Below, in pieces: positions 17,157 to 25,149 of a stretch of 64,000 nucleotides of DNA. The stretch comes from Cyanophora paradoxa (taxonomy: Eukaryota; Glaucocystophyceae; Cyanophorales; Cyanophoraceae). Every line of letters begins with the position of its first letter. Position 1 is the stretch's first letter. The notes beneath the pieces were generated by a model. It was not told the DNA's origin and made no database searches. It was given only the letters and a program-made list of their open reading frames with translations. Location of the stretch: assembly GCA_004431415.1 (NCBI GenBank), contig QPMI01000605.1, forward strand, positions 25,767 through 89,766. The letters are read 5' to 3'. Made by a program: the position numbers and the translations under genes.

Positions 17157-18658
17157 CTCAAGTAACGGCTTGTTGTATGTGATCTTAATTTTTCGGAATT
17201 GCTATCTTTCTCTCTGGCAATGATCTTGATGATATCCTCCTCGCTGTAAGCAAAGAAGCTGTTATCGTTGAACTGTGTTTTGATCTTGTATTTCATGGCT
17301 GCTGAACCCATACTCTTCTTGGTTTCACGGGCGCCAGTTCCATTGAAAGAACGAACCAGTTTACTGAGATCCTTATTTAATACATAAACGTGGTCGTTTG
17401 CAATCTGCACGTAAACACTTGCGGGAACTAAGTGAGAGTTGGTTCGATTCGGTTTGAAGGAAAGAGTATGAATAACCTTGTCATCCTTTCCAATTGCAAT
17501 GAACCTGATGCGCCACTTTTTCAAGAAAGGAAGAAGCTCATCAAAACTCACTCCCCAATCAGAATCAGGCTTAGGTTCATATCCCTTGATCTGAGCAAAG
17601 AGCCAGTCTTTTGAGTAGTTGACCTTCTTATACTTCTTGATGCTATGGGCATACTCAAATCCTTTGCATAGGACCTGGTGTAATGCTTCAATTAAACAAT
17701 CTTTGATGGTAAGTGAATCATCGGGACATATTTGGTCCATCACACACTTAGCCTGACCATTGAGGGTGTATTTTACGAAACGAGATACGATTTTTGGAGC
17801 CTGCCCATCTCGCAGAACTCGTTCATTCAAAGGGTATACTGTTTTGTTATCGCTGACAATAATCTCCTCGATTGTCATCACCTCTGGATACTTGATGTCT
17901 GATCCATTGGGCGCATCATTCGTGAAAACCTTAACGAATTGATAGTCTCGATTGCGAGGGTTGCTTTGCCCAATAGAAATCAGGAAGGAACCAATCTCGT
18001 TCAGAGTCCACAATGCAAGGAAGTTATTAAAGTCCTCTTGCACCTGTTCAAGCAATCTCACCAGCACTTGCTTGGGGCAGGAAAGCATCAATGCGCGTTT
18101 TCCGGATTTTTGTGTTTCAATGTAAGGTGTGTCTTCGTGGATAACAACATCGTAGTTGTTTGGGAGGTTATTGAAGTCTTCAGGAATTCGGTAAAACCTC
18201 ACACGAAGCGAGACTGTATCACCATCCTGGGCCTCAATATCCCTTATGATTCTCCTTACCAGCGCTTTGAACTGCTTACTTTGCTGCTTTTCCACATTCT
18301 TCTGGGAACGAGCGGAACGTTTAGCCTTCTTATTCTGCTTGCGATCAAAGCGCTTCCGCTTCTTTGCTTCGGCTGCTTTCTTGTTCTGCTTCTCAACATT
18401 CTTAGCGGCTCTCTCAGCCCTCTTCTCCTTCTTCTCTTGCTTGCGATACAAACGAGGCTCTACGATACCTCTCAGTGTATCTCTGATATCAATCAACTTT
18501 GGAATTCTAATTGCTTTGAAAGTAAATTCTCTCAAGAAATAGATATCCTGCTCTCGGGTCAATTTGTCTTCTACTTTTGCTTGCATGTAGTAACCAAGAA
18601 TCTCATCCTGCAAATTCTTCGAAATCCGATTACTTGGTCGAGGCATTTCTTTGTTCAC
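17090..18658 (-). CDS. N-terminal part of polymerase-helicase protein with Cys-protease-like domain
   Basis: The best start is ATG at 18646 (MPRPSNRISKN), since an in-frame GTG at 18658 lies next to the promoter motif. Residues about 85-140 are a long Lys/Arg/Glu coiled-coil or nucleic-acid-binding stretch with a repeated EKQNKK pattern. Later, TIKDCLIEALHQVLC and NDHVYVLNKDLSKL supply a Cys and a His in the spacing and context of OTU-like cysteine protease domains seen in other viral polyproteins (recalled, not searched). This part reaches about 17195 in frame before the shift into the polymerase-like segment. Together the three pieces make a protein of about 1,394 residues after two single-base corrections. 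Residues read after the shift (toward 17090) are not part of the protein. Confidence 0.6.
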   Translation of the reverse strand: MNKEMPRPSNRISKNLQDEILGYYMQAKVEDKLTREQDIYFLREFTFKAIRIPKLIDIRDTLRGIVEPRLYRKQEKKEKRAERAAKNVEKQNKKAAEAKKRKRFDRKQNKKAKRSARSQKNVEKQQSKQFKALVRRIIRDIEAQDGDTVSLRVRFYRIPEDFNNLPNNYDVVIHEDTPYIETQKSGKRALMLSCPKQVLVRLLEQVQEDFNNFLALWTLNEIGSFLISIGQSNPRNRDYQFVKVFTNDAPNGSDIKYPEVMTIEEIIVSDNKTVYPLNERVLRDGQAPKIVSRFVKYTLNGQAKCVMDQICPDDSLTIKDCLIEALHQVLCKGFEYAHSIKKYKKVNYSKDWLFAQIKGYEPKPDSDWGVSFDELLPFLKKWRIRFIAIGKDDKVIHTLSFKPNRTNSHLVPASVYVQIANDHVYVLNKDLSKLVRSFNGTGARETKKSMGSAAMKYKIKTQFNDNSFFAYSEEDIIKIIAREKDSNSEKLRSHTTSRYLSCWEASERLITRFTLPLLMREQ

Positions 18659-18673
18659 TCTATTAATATATAC
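18657..18673 (-). promoter_or_regulatory. Putative early promoter of the polymerase-helicase gene
   Basis: On the minus strand GTATATATTAATAGAGT ends 11 nt before the ATG at 18646. The same core, ATATATTAAxAGAGT, lies at the matching place before the gene at 18888-19145. Two occurrences at the same distance from start codons suggest a promoter shared by replication-type genes. Confidence 0.5.
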
Positions 18674-18887
18674 CTACAAAAGTTTTCTTTAAATACTTTT
18701 ATACTCGCGTCAATTTTTACCGGCAAAACCGAAAGTCTTCGACAAAATAAATTTAGTCGAGGGCATTTATAAAAATAACAAAGGGTTGGCTCGATGATCG
18801 AACTCTAAAAATAACAGAATGATTTTATTTGTGGTTCCAGCGCGGTTCCCACGGGTTTCTCAGAGCAGATCGCGCTGAGAAAAACGA
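18674..18887. other. Intergenic region with stem-loops
   Basis: No gene seen. At about 18836-18885 two overlapping stem-loops can form: TTTCTCAG/CTGAGAAA with an 11-nt loop, and CAGCGCG/CGCGCTG enclosing it. They lie just past the end of the 85-residue gene and upstream of the polymerase-helicase promoter, so a transcript 3' end signal is possible. The rest is AT-rich. Confidence 0.35.
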
Positions 18888-19145
18888 TTAACAGACATAT
18901 TTCGATTTGCGACCACGGTTAGAATAGGGGACACCATAGAGATACTTCACAAAGCAGACTGCATTGGAAGCATAGAGACGCTGGGAACTCTCAACGATTC
19001 TCATGGCTCTGTAACACTCATCAGTATGGTATAAATCACGCATTTGCTTTGCGAATTTCGCATTATACTTTTTTAAATATTCCTGACCTTTTTCAGTTTT
19101 GCGATAACGATAAGTAGCACGCTTCTGAGCCTCACTGATTGGCAT
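18888..19145 (-). CDS. Small basic protein, unknown function
   Basis: 85 residues starting MPISEAQKRATYRYRKTEKG at 19145, with a clear promoter-like motif 14-30 nt upstream. It is strongly basic at both ends (RYRKTEKG; NRGRKSKYV) with a middle helix containing CYRAMRIVESSQRLY. Three Cys and a Tyr-rich composition are visible but no known motif. The charge suggests nucleic-acid binding, perhaps a transcription or replication accessory. It is transcribed with the replication module. Confidence 0.55.
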   Translation of the reverse strand: MPISEAQKRATYRYRKTEKGQEYLKKYNAKFAKQMRDLYHTDECYRAMRIVESSQRLYASNAVCFVKYLYGVPYSNRGRKSKYVC

Positions 19146-19158
19146 TTTGTCCTTTTCT

Positions 19159-19175
19159 ACTCTCTTAATATATGT
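19159..19175 (-). promoter_or_regulatory. Putative early promoter of the 85-residue gene
   Basis: On the minus strand ACATATATTAAGAGAGT ends 14 nt before the ATG at 19145. It matches the sequence before the polymerase-helicase gene in 14 of the 15 core positions. Confidence 0.5.
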
Positions 19176-19494
19176 TAAGAAATCTTTAAGTAGTTTTTCT
19201 GTCTGTATATATCGATTAAACTCCTGTCAATTTTTGGTCCCGATTGCAGAGCATCCAATTCTGAAAGAAGATGCTGGAAAAATGATAAAGCCACCGATAC
19301 CCAGAAGGTTCACTTGTCGGCTGCAAGTTTCTACCACTGAACCCGATAGAACAGGTGATTAAAGTGATTTACCTATGGATATTTCACTTCGCTCTACAAC
19401 GCCTCCATAAAAATGAAGAAGTTTTGAGCCTACGGATAGGATTGGTTACGTAGCGCTAACAATATTCAAGATTTTTTAAATTCGGAAATGATCC
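19176..19494. other. 319-bp intergenic region
   Basis: No gene. It separates the replication-type genes from the virion-type genes. A nested inverted repeat (GGTTCA/TGAACC around CTTG/CAAG) lies at about 19308-19344, and the minus strand there reads like a tRNA A box (GGTTCAGTGGTAG), but no full tRNA folds. GC content is higher than in flanking genes. Confidence 0.35.
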
Positions 19495-20244
19495 TTAACG
19501 GCGATAACCGGGTCTAATACCAAGCTTGGCAAACCCTGAGACCATTGGGGCAGCATTTGGAATCGAGTTGACTGGATCAGCCTGCGAAGTGGCAACCCGA
19601 AGGATCGATTTATTCAGGACCGGCAAATCCGTTTTGTTGGAGTCTTGATACTCAATGGTCTTCGCAATCAATTCAGTTGGTGAATCTTTTACGGCTTGCA
19701 CAGGTTCAGGGATGACTTCATGGGTTACCTCTGGTTTCTTCTCCACCTTCTCCTTTGTGATTGGCTGTTCCTTGATCTTGTTTTCGTTTTTGGTCTCTGC
19801 TGCAATGCCATCAACAAGACTCTTAGCATACTGGTATGTCACAGATTTCAGTCCACCAGTGGTTGATCGAATAAAGTAGCGGTTGCGATGGTCTTTCTCG
19901 GAATAGGTTGAGTAGAGTCGCTCACCACCATCAAGCAGTTTCAGCAGTGTCGATGATGAGGCAACCTTGTCCTTCGTGGATGATTTGAACTGCCCTTTCT
20001 TGATTCCTCGTTTGGCTCCAGGCATGCGGTTCAGTGGGACTTGGTCAACCAGGGCATTATCATCATTTGAGTTTGAAGTAAGCGCGATTGTGTGAGCATT
20101 CATGGTTTGGTGAACATTTTTATCGAGATCACCAGTTCCATATGCAGCGGTTCCTTTTGATTTCTTAAACTGTTTCCGTTCTGGTTCTGCTTGCTCAACT
20201 GGTTTGGCTAAGAAATTCTTTGGCTGGGTCTTTCGAGTTGCCAT
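19495..20244 (-). CDS. Lys-rich protein of unknown function, probably virion-associated
   Basis: 249 residues, not recognised. It starts MATRKTQPKNFLAKPVEQ and is rich in Lys, Thr and Ser, with a basic patch (GAKRGIKKGQFK) near residues 77-88 and a short folded-looking core (LLKLLDGGERLYSTYSEKDH) near 100-120. A Lys/Glu/Pro-rich segment at about 150-190 (KEKVEKKPEVTHEVIPEP) follows, and the protein ends GIRPGYRR. The position next to the penton-like gene, on the same strand and 36 bp away, suggests a core or minor capsid protein. The disorder and charge fit DNA packaging or capsid lining, but that is inference. Confidence 0.55.
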   Translation of the reverse strand: MATRKTQPKNFLAKPVEQAEPERKQFKKSKGTAAYGTGDLDKNVHQTMNAHTIALTSNSNDDNALVDQVPLNRMPGAKRGIKKGQFKSSTKDKVASSSTLLKLLDGGERLYSTYSEKDHRNRYFIRSTTGGLKSVTYQYAKSLVDGIAAETKNENKIKEQPITKEKVEKKPEVTHEVIPEPVQAVKDSPTELIAKTIEYQDSNKTDLPVLNKSILRVATSQADPVNSIPNAAPMVSGFAKLGIRPGYRR

Positions 20245-20280
20245 TTGTAATATCGAGACAAATTTATTCTACAGTATTTC

Positions 20281-21180
20281 CTATGACCGTGAGAACGGCA
20301 AGTAGAGTCCCTCCAACTCTTTAATGACATTCTTCAATGCTTTCTTGGTCAGATCTTTATCATCTTCCGTAATGAGTTCGAGAGTCATCGACCAGTCAGT
20401 GGTAATATCCGTTTCAGCACCATTCCAGTATGTGAGACGAACTTTTAGCGTTTCCACTTCCACTAAACCATTTTGCTCATGCAGGATCATGGAATTATTC
20501 GATGAATCGTATTTTAGCAGACTGCCTACCGTTTGGTCAATCTCGATTTTTGCAAGGGCTTTATCATCGCTGGTGTTCTTGCTTACATAGTTGCCTTTGA
20601 GTGGGTCAACATGAAGAAGGATGTAAGAATTGAACAGAAGATCAAGCGGTATAACACTGTCAATGTAGTAATTATAAGTATAAGCTCCAACTGTTACAGG
20701 TGAATCGAGCAGGGCAGAAGCGTATCCATTTTCAGAACTGTCAGGTCTGCGATCTGGGAAACCAAGGAAGTTCGCTAAGATCCGACTTCCAAAGGTGAGG
20801 GTAAATGTTGCATCGCACATGAACCGTAGAAACATGGTAACAGGATCATATGTAACGTAGAAATGGCGAGTATATGTAGTTCCCGCTGCTCCGTACACTT
20901 GTGAAGCTAGTTTGGCATTTAGAAGATTCACCAAACTATCCGAAGTATATGTCCCTTTCGAAATAGTGTTACTCTTGGTCTTAATTACATCCCCAGCATC
21001 ATAGGTTCCTGTAATCAAACTTCCATTCTCGCTAAGATTGTAAATGTTATTGAACATCTCAAAGTTAGTCACTCTGCAGGCTCTCACATTTTGGATTGCA
21101 TGGGGAATTTTGTAAGTAAAGTTCGTTGGGGTTCCATCATCTCGGTCCCTGGAATCAATATTGAGATAGTAACGCGTCAT
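20281..21180 (-). CDS. Penton-like minor capsid protein of the complete PLV
   Basis: 299 residues, intact. The N-terminal YYLNIDSRDRDDGTPTNFTY and NVRACRVTNFEMFNNIYNL are the signature of PLV penton-type proteins and match the left virus gene at 2146. The C-terminal VRLTYWNGAETDITTDWSMT strand pair is equivalent to the closing strands of the other copies. These proteins have a single jelly-roll and occupy the fivefold vertices of the capsid. It is divergent from the major capsid gene with 52 bp between the start codons, a common PLV arrangement. Confidence 0.75.
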   Translation of the reverse strand: MTRYYLNIDSRDRDDGTPTNFTYKIPHAIQNVRACRVTNFEMFNNIYNLSENGSLITGTYDAGDVIKTKSNTISKGTYTSDSLVNLLNAKLASQVYGAAGTTYTRHFYVTYDPVTMFLRFMCDATFTLTFGSRILANFLGFPDRRPDSSENGYASALLDSPVTVGAYTYNYYIDSVIPLDLLFNSYILLHVDPLKGNYVSKNTSDDKALAKIEIDQTVGSLLKYDSSNNSMILHEQNGLVEVETLKVRLTYWNGAETDITTDWSMTLELITEDDKDLTKKALKNVIKELEGLYLPFSRS

Positions 21181-21232
21181 TCTGTTTAATAAAGCATTTT
21201 AAAAATTTCTTTTGGTATTTTAAACATAAGAG

Positions 21233-22459
21233 ATGGCACTCACTGGAACTACCCTGAAGGAACTCCTCGTAACTCCCGGTTCCGATCAAATTTATCTTTC
21301 CCCTGGTCTCCAAATCGGAACCAACCCCAAATACAAACCATTCCTCGAGCAAGTTCGTCCCCGAGGCAACACTTTTGGCTTCAAGAATACCGCTTACTTC
21401 GATCTTCCTCGCAAACAACTCCTTGCTGGTGTTTCGCTCTATTTCAAGATTGCCACTGGTGGTGGTGTAGCCTGCACCCTCCCCAATGGTGGTTCTTCCT
21501 ATATTAATGAGGTCCGCTTTGTTCATGGTGGTTTCAAGTATATCATCCCTGGTGACTGGATAACTGTTAACGCTCTGATTGATAATGATCATGCTACCAT
21601 GAGCAGCATGTATGCTTCTCTTGGTTACTTCAAAGAACTTGATCGTGAAAGCACAGATGAGGCTATGGAATACATTGTGAAAATTCCCGCTGCTTTCTGG
21701 GATGATGCTTACTTCCCACTATGCACACTGGCGGATATGCCAACAATCGAGGTTGATTTCCGTGATGCTGGGATAGTCAAAGTTCCTGCTGGTGGATCTG
21801 TTACATTTGCGGATTGCTCCCTGATCTGTCAATTTGTAAACATCGCTTCGGCTGAGGCTGAGACACTTTTGAAAATGGCAAATGAACAAGGTGGCATTCG
21901 CATTCCGATCACAGAGGTCATCCACAAGAAGACACGAGCGCTCAAAACCGCTGATGCTGGTGAATCGGTTGAGGTGACACTCGCTAATGTTTCTGGTCTG
22001 GTTCATTCGATTCTCATGACAGTTCGAGAGGTGAACAAACTTAACACCTACACTCACTCTGATTTCTGTGGTCATGTTTCGGATGTTAAGATCGATCAGT
22101 TCCAGATCTTCCACAACAATCGCTCCCTGGATATCTCCAACAAACCCATTTCTGGTTTCCTCTCGGCTATCAATCACATTCCTTCTCATTACAAGGGTGT
22201 TACTGTTGGCAATACTACTTATGGATTCGAGAATGGAAATATTTACGGAATCGTTCTTTCCAAATCTGGAAAAGATTCGCTTCGGAACAGTGTTATGGGT
22301 TACCAGGATTTCTTCAACAGCAGTTCCAGTTACATGGATCTCACTGTTTCGGGATGCACTGATGCTGCTCCTGTTCAGGTTGATATCTATGCCCTACGAC
22401 ACAATGTTATGGTCCTCAATGGCTACAACATCTCTACCCTGAAAGTCTCGAACTTCTAA
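21233..22459 (+). CDS. Major capsid protein (double jelly-roll), complete
   Basis: 408 residues, intact, from ATG at 21233. Characteristic strands are FGFKNTAYFDLPRKQLLAGV near residue 48, INEVRFVHGGFKYIIPGDW near 97, VKIPAAFWDDAYFPLCTLAD around 150, and IEVDFRDAG near 176. The second jelly-roll begins around residue 230 with ITEVIHKKTR and ends with DIYALRHNVMVLNGYNIS. The layout and length fit the smaller PLV major capsid proteins. It is the main shell protein, forming trimeric capsomers. It is followed 80 bp later by the packaging ATPase on the same strand. Confidence 0.85.
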   Translation: MALTGTTLKELLVTPGSDQIYLSPGLQIGTNPKYKPFLEQVRPRGNTFGFKNTAYFDLPRKQLLAGVSLYFKIATGGGVACTLPNGGSSYINEVRFVHGGFKYIIPGDWITVNALIDNDHATMSSMYASLGYFKELDRESTDEAMEYIVKIPAAFWDDAYFPLCTLADMPTIEVDFRDAGIVKVPAGGSVTFADCSLICQFVNIASAEAETLLKMANEQGGIRIPITEVIHKKTRALKTADAGESVEVTLANVSGLVHSILMTVREVNKLNTYTHSDFCGHVSDVKIDQFQIFHNNRSLDISNKPISGFLSAINHIPSHYKGVTVGNTTYGFENGNIYGIVLSKSGKDSLRNSVMGYQDFFNSSSSYMDLTVSGCTDAAPVQVDIYALRHNVMVLNGYNISTLKVSNF

Positions 22460-22539
22460 AGTTCTTTTTCTTTCGTTATAGTAGAAAGCTCAAAATTAGT
22501 AGGTAAGGGGTTTATTTTGTTTTTTATCTTATTACTGTA

Positions 22540-23307
22540 ATGGATAACACAGGAATGGATATTGATTTGAATGACATCCCAGAGTTTGAGCCTGCAAGAA
22601 CAGTTAAATTAAGCACGCGTTTTTTATTATGTGGACGCAGCAATTCTGGTAAGACAACTTACTGCAAATATCTACTTTATGAACTGAGGGATAAGATCGA
22701 TCAGATTGTAGTCTTTAGTTCTACTGCGTTTACTGGTCAATTCAGAGATATAACGCATCCTGATAATATCTATGAGGAATGGGACGATAATGTAGTAGTG
22801 AAACTCATTAGCATGCAAAAGAAACGAATTGAGAATAATGAGAAGCGTAATAATTTGGTTATAATCTTAGACGATATGATCGGTTCTTCTTTGGATATGC
22901 ATAATTCGGCTGTGTTATCTAAATTGATCACTACAGCCCGTCATTATTCGATTACAGTAATTATTAATACTCAACGTTTATGCTCAATTTCTACTACGAT
23001 TCGTCGAAATGTTGAGTTCGTAGTATTTTTCAATATTCTCGGGAATGAGAAGGAGTTTAACTGCGCTTATGATGAGTATAATGGGGGTCTTGATAAAAAG
23101 ACCTACAAGGAATTGCATAGACTGTGGGGTTATAACTACCAAACAGTCATAACTGGATTGCAAGGGTATGATATAAAAGTATACACAGACCGGGCAATAT
23201 TAACAGATGATGATATGAAGGGCTTTAAGAAGTTTGTTAAGAGACGAGCGATAAAAAAGAGAGAATCAATAAGAATTAGTAATGAACCTACGACGATTAC
23301 GGTTTAA
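22540..23307 (+). CDS. A32-like (FtsK-HerA) genome packaging ATPase
   Basis: 255 residues. Walker A is CGRSNSGKTTY (Gly32, Gly37, Lys38, Thr39), Walker B is LVIILDDMIG (Asp111-Asp112), and IINTQRL (Gln145) is the sensor strand that follows. These three define the A32-like packaging ATPases of poxviruses, Polintons and PLVs, which drive DNA into the capsid. The C-terminus is strongly basic (KKFVKRRAIKKRE). It ends 4 nt past the stop of the next, oppositely oriented gene. Confidence 0.88.
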   Translation: MDNTGMDIDLNDIPEFEPARTVKLSTRFLLCGRSNSGKTTYCKYLLYELRDKIDQIVVFSSTAFTGQFRDITHPDNIYEEWDDNVVVKLISMQKKRIENNEKRNNLVIILDDMIGSSLDMHNSAVLSKLITTARHYSITVIINTQRLCSISTTIRRNVEFVVFFNILGNEKEFNCAYDEYNGGLDKKTYKELHRLWGYNYQTVITGLQGYDIKVYTDRAILTDDDMKGFKKFVKRRAIKKRESIRISNEPTTITV

Positions 23308-23534
23308 TTTGGTCTTCTCAGATCTTCTACCTGTTCGAGTGTTACGTAATCTTCTGCTCTTTTCTTAATTGCTTTTGTGGCTCTCCCACTCAATTGTGTG
23401 ATGTTTACATTACTGATATGCTGTGTTATCTCGTTTCCTATTATCTTACGACGATCGATTGGTGATAAATCGGGATCGTTAAATAGGTCTCACTTTGATG
23501 TGATAAATTCATGGGACAGGATTGTATGCGTCAT
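23304..23534 (-). pseudogene. Small gene with in-frame TGA, unknown function
   Basis: A minus-strand frame from ATG at 23534 to TAA at 23304 would encode 76 residues but has a TGA at codon 15 (23490-23492). The part after the stop looks like real protein: DLFNDPDLSPIDRRKIIGNE then ITQLSGRATKAIKKRAEDYV, charged and evenly composed. The ATG comes 3 nt after the stop of the 134-residue gene (TGACCATG), as in translationally coupled pairs. TGG at other Trp positions and TGA used as a genuine stop elsewhere argue against a recoded genetic code, so mutation or error is likelier. The downstream part may be expressed from another start. Confidence 0.5.
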
Positions 23535-23536
23535 GG

Positions 23537-23941
23537 TCACAGGTTGTGGGTTTGTTTTTTGTGACTCGTCATTTTTTTGCCCGATGCGGCAAATTGCTTT
23601 AAAAAGAATTGCTGACGCTTTCGCTGCTGCTCAAACGGAGTATTTCGAATGCATTCTTTTGGAACTTCGTGACATCCTTCCCATTTAATGGTCTCATTCT
23701 TTGATAGAATAAATACGATTTGGAAAGGATCATAATTATCATCAATTAACACAGAAGAAAAGTAACCCGGTGAATCCTCCTTTTTAACGGATTTCATACA
23801 GTTTTCCAAAGCGTTTATGGTCATATTGAAATCATTCCAATGAAACCAATATTTTTTTATCACCTCTTTCAATTCATTCGCTGTTTTCACTTGATTAAAA
23901 AGAGCGGTTGCGGTATCACGGGAAATAGTAATGAAACTCAT
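23537..23941 (-). CDS. Hypothetical 134-residue protein
   Basis: 134 residues starting MSFITISRDTATALFNQVK at 23941, 13 bp after a ATTTACATTATAAAC stretch. The composition is even, with helices (ANELKEVIKKYWFHWNDF) and a central strand pair (DPFQIVFILSKNETIKW), so it is probably folded. The C-terminus is basic. No family recognised. It is the rightmost gene of the element, next to the terminal repeat, and its stop leads directly into the small gene below it on the same strand. Confidence 0.6.
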   Translation of the reverse strand: MSFITISRDTATALFNQVKTANELKEVIKKYWFHWNDFNMTINALENCMKSVKKEDSPGYFSSVLIDDNYDPFQIVFILSKNETIKWEGCHEVPKECIRNTPFEQQRKRQQFFLKQFAASGKKMTSHKKQTHNL

Positions 23942-24079
23942 GTTTATAATGTAAATATCTTTATTTTTATAACGTCATTTTTTGCATGAATAGAAGCGGA
24001 GTAATGGCGGATTATTTTTATTTTCAGACTGAGAATGGTTTAGATTTTATCGATTGAAGGATATCGGGAATCTCGTCGA

Positions 24080-24181
24080 TTGAATACTGAGATTACTGAG
24101 TTTCTCGATTGGATTACTGAGAATCATACGGATATTGTGAAAAGCAGTGAAATATATTGGGGTAATTTTTGGGTGTAATGC
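24080..24181. repeat. Diverged inner copy of the element terminus
   Basis: These 100 bp resemble the outermost part of the right terminal repeat (about 24327-24426): GAATCATACGGATATTG against GAATCATGCGGATATTG, then 28 identical bases ending GGGTGTAATGC. The rest has diverged. The inner copy sits next to the tandem 27-bp array, so the right end has two successive termini. On the left end no inner copy exists, only the short match CATTACACCCAA. Confidence 0.8.
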
Positions 24182-24438
24182 ATATAACTTCGATTGATTA
24201 GATTTTAGATATAACTTCGATTAAATAAGATTTAAGATATAACTTCGATTAATTAATTTAAGATATAACTTCGATTAATAAGATTTAAGATATAACTTCG
24301 ATTAAATAAAATAGATTGTGACTGAGGCTTACTGAGATTTACTGAGATTGGGGATTGGGTTACTGGGAATCATGCGGATATTGCTTGAAGGGGCAAATTA
24401 TATTGGGGTAATTTTTGGGTGTAATGCTCACAGCTCAG
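24169..24438 (-). repeat. Right terminal inverted repeat (270 bp)
   Basis: Reverse complement of 13136-13405 without visible difference, ending GGGTGTAATGCTCACAGCTCAG. The last bases overlap a possible host stop codon (24435-24437 on the minus strand). Confidence 0.9.
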
Positions 24439-25149
24439 ACGCTGTACAGAAGAATCTTGGTCTTTGCATCGCAGACGAAGGTCGCAGCCGGAACGGGATT
24501 GTCGTTGTCCATCGCGGCGTTGTAGAAAGTGCACTTGACCAACTGAAAGCCAAGCCGTGGTGAGGAAAATTACAACAGGTCGAGCGGTTAGAACATTAGC
24601 GCATACCCGATTCTCCGCGAATAAGTGGCGCCACGTACTCGAAAAAAAAACACGCGCGTCGCCTCGCGCGAGCGTCAAACTCCCCGCATGCTAGCTAGCT
24701 GCATGCTCACAGATCCCGACGCCTAATTACATGGCCCCGCAGTCAGACGCATGGCGGGCCAATGACTACGTCGCCAACGTCTGAATATTTACATCGGTTT
24801 GACAAGATGGCGCGCGAGACCGACAGCAACGCTTTGCTTTAAGCATCGAAAACTACCCAGATTTCCCACGACTGTTGCTATTGCAACTGGCCTGCCTCAC
24901 CAAATAGCGCGAGCCAGGAACGCTGTGCAATATCGTTAATTATGCTCCGAGGCTCTCGATTTAGTGATTCCGAGTGCGAGCACCTCCGCAGCCGCTGCAC
25001 GTACGCTCGCGAAGAATCGAGCGCCGAACGAAAGGGATATAGACGTCGTGTACATGCGAGTCTTCGTACTCGACAGCGAAGAACCGCGCCGGGAGAGCTG
25101 TACTGGACGCCGCACCGTCGAGCCCATTCGCAGACATGATGTCGATATT
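24435..25149 (-). other. Candidate host exons on the minus strand next to the element
   Basis: Two stretches look coding and have splice-like edges. The first, 24435-24542, follows CGGCTTGGCTTTCAG (acceptor) and reads LVKCTFYNAAMDNDNPVPAA, ending with a TGA that overlaps the element edge. The second, about 25005-25149, follows a GTGCAG acceptor, reads LPARFFAVEYEDSHVHDVYI, and ends at a GTACGT donor. The phases do not fit for direct joining, so another exon or two separate genes would be needed. Weak evidence; the frame between them is not proven. Confidence 0.3.

Larger units (their letters stand above)
13136..24438. mobile_element. Complete integrated Polinton-like virus, 11.3 kb
   Basis: An 11,303-bp unit bounded by identical 270-bp terminal inverted repeats. 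It carries the PLV core set: rve-type integrase, polymerase/helicase, penton-like protein, double jelly-roll major capsid protein and A32-like packaging ATPase. The replication and integration genes run leftward, and the capsid protein and ATPase run rightward from the middle. No adenovirus-type maturation protease was recognised. Base composition is AT-rich against the GC-rich DNA to its right. I could not find a direct target-site duplication: the 6 bases outside the left end (CGAGAG) and the right end (ACGCTG) differ. Identical repeats argue for recent insertion or ongoing gene conversion between the ends. Confidence 0.85.

Noticed and set aside
19290-19350. tRNA-like sequence (minus strand, A-box-like GGTTCAGTGGTAG and a 5-bp anticodon-like stem)
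   Set aside because: No acceptor stem and no TTCGA T-arm follow, so a tRNA cannot be folded.
23490-23492. TGA read as Trp (alternative genetic code)
   Set aside because: Viral genes here use TGG for Trp, and TGA ends the decarboxylase gene and the 134-residue gene.
23377-23688. 103-residue plus-strand frame
   Set aside because: It lies opposite two better minus-strand genes and has a composition expected of an antisense shadow.
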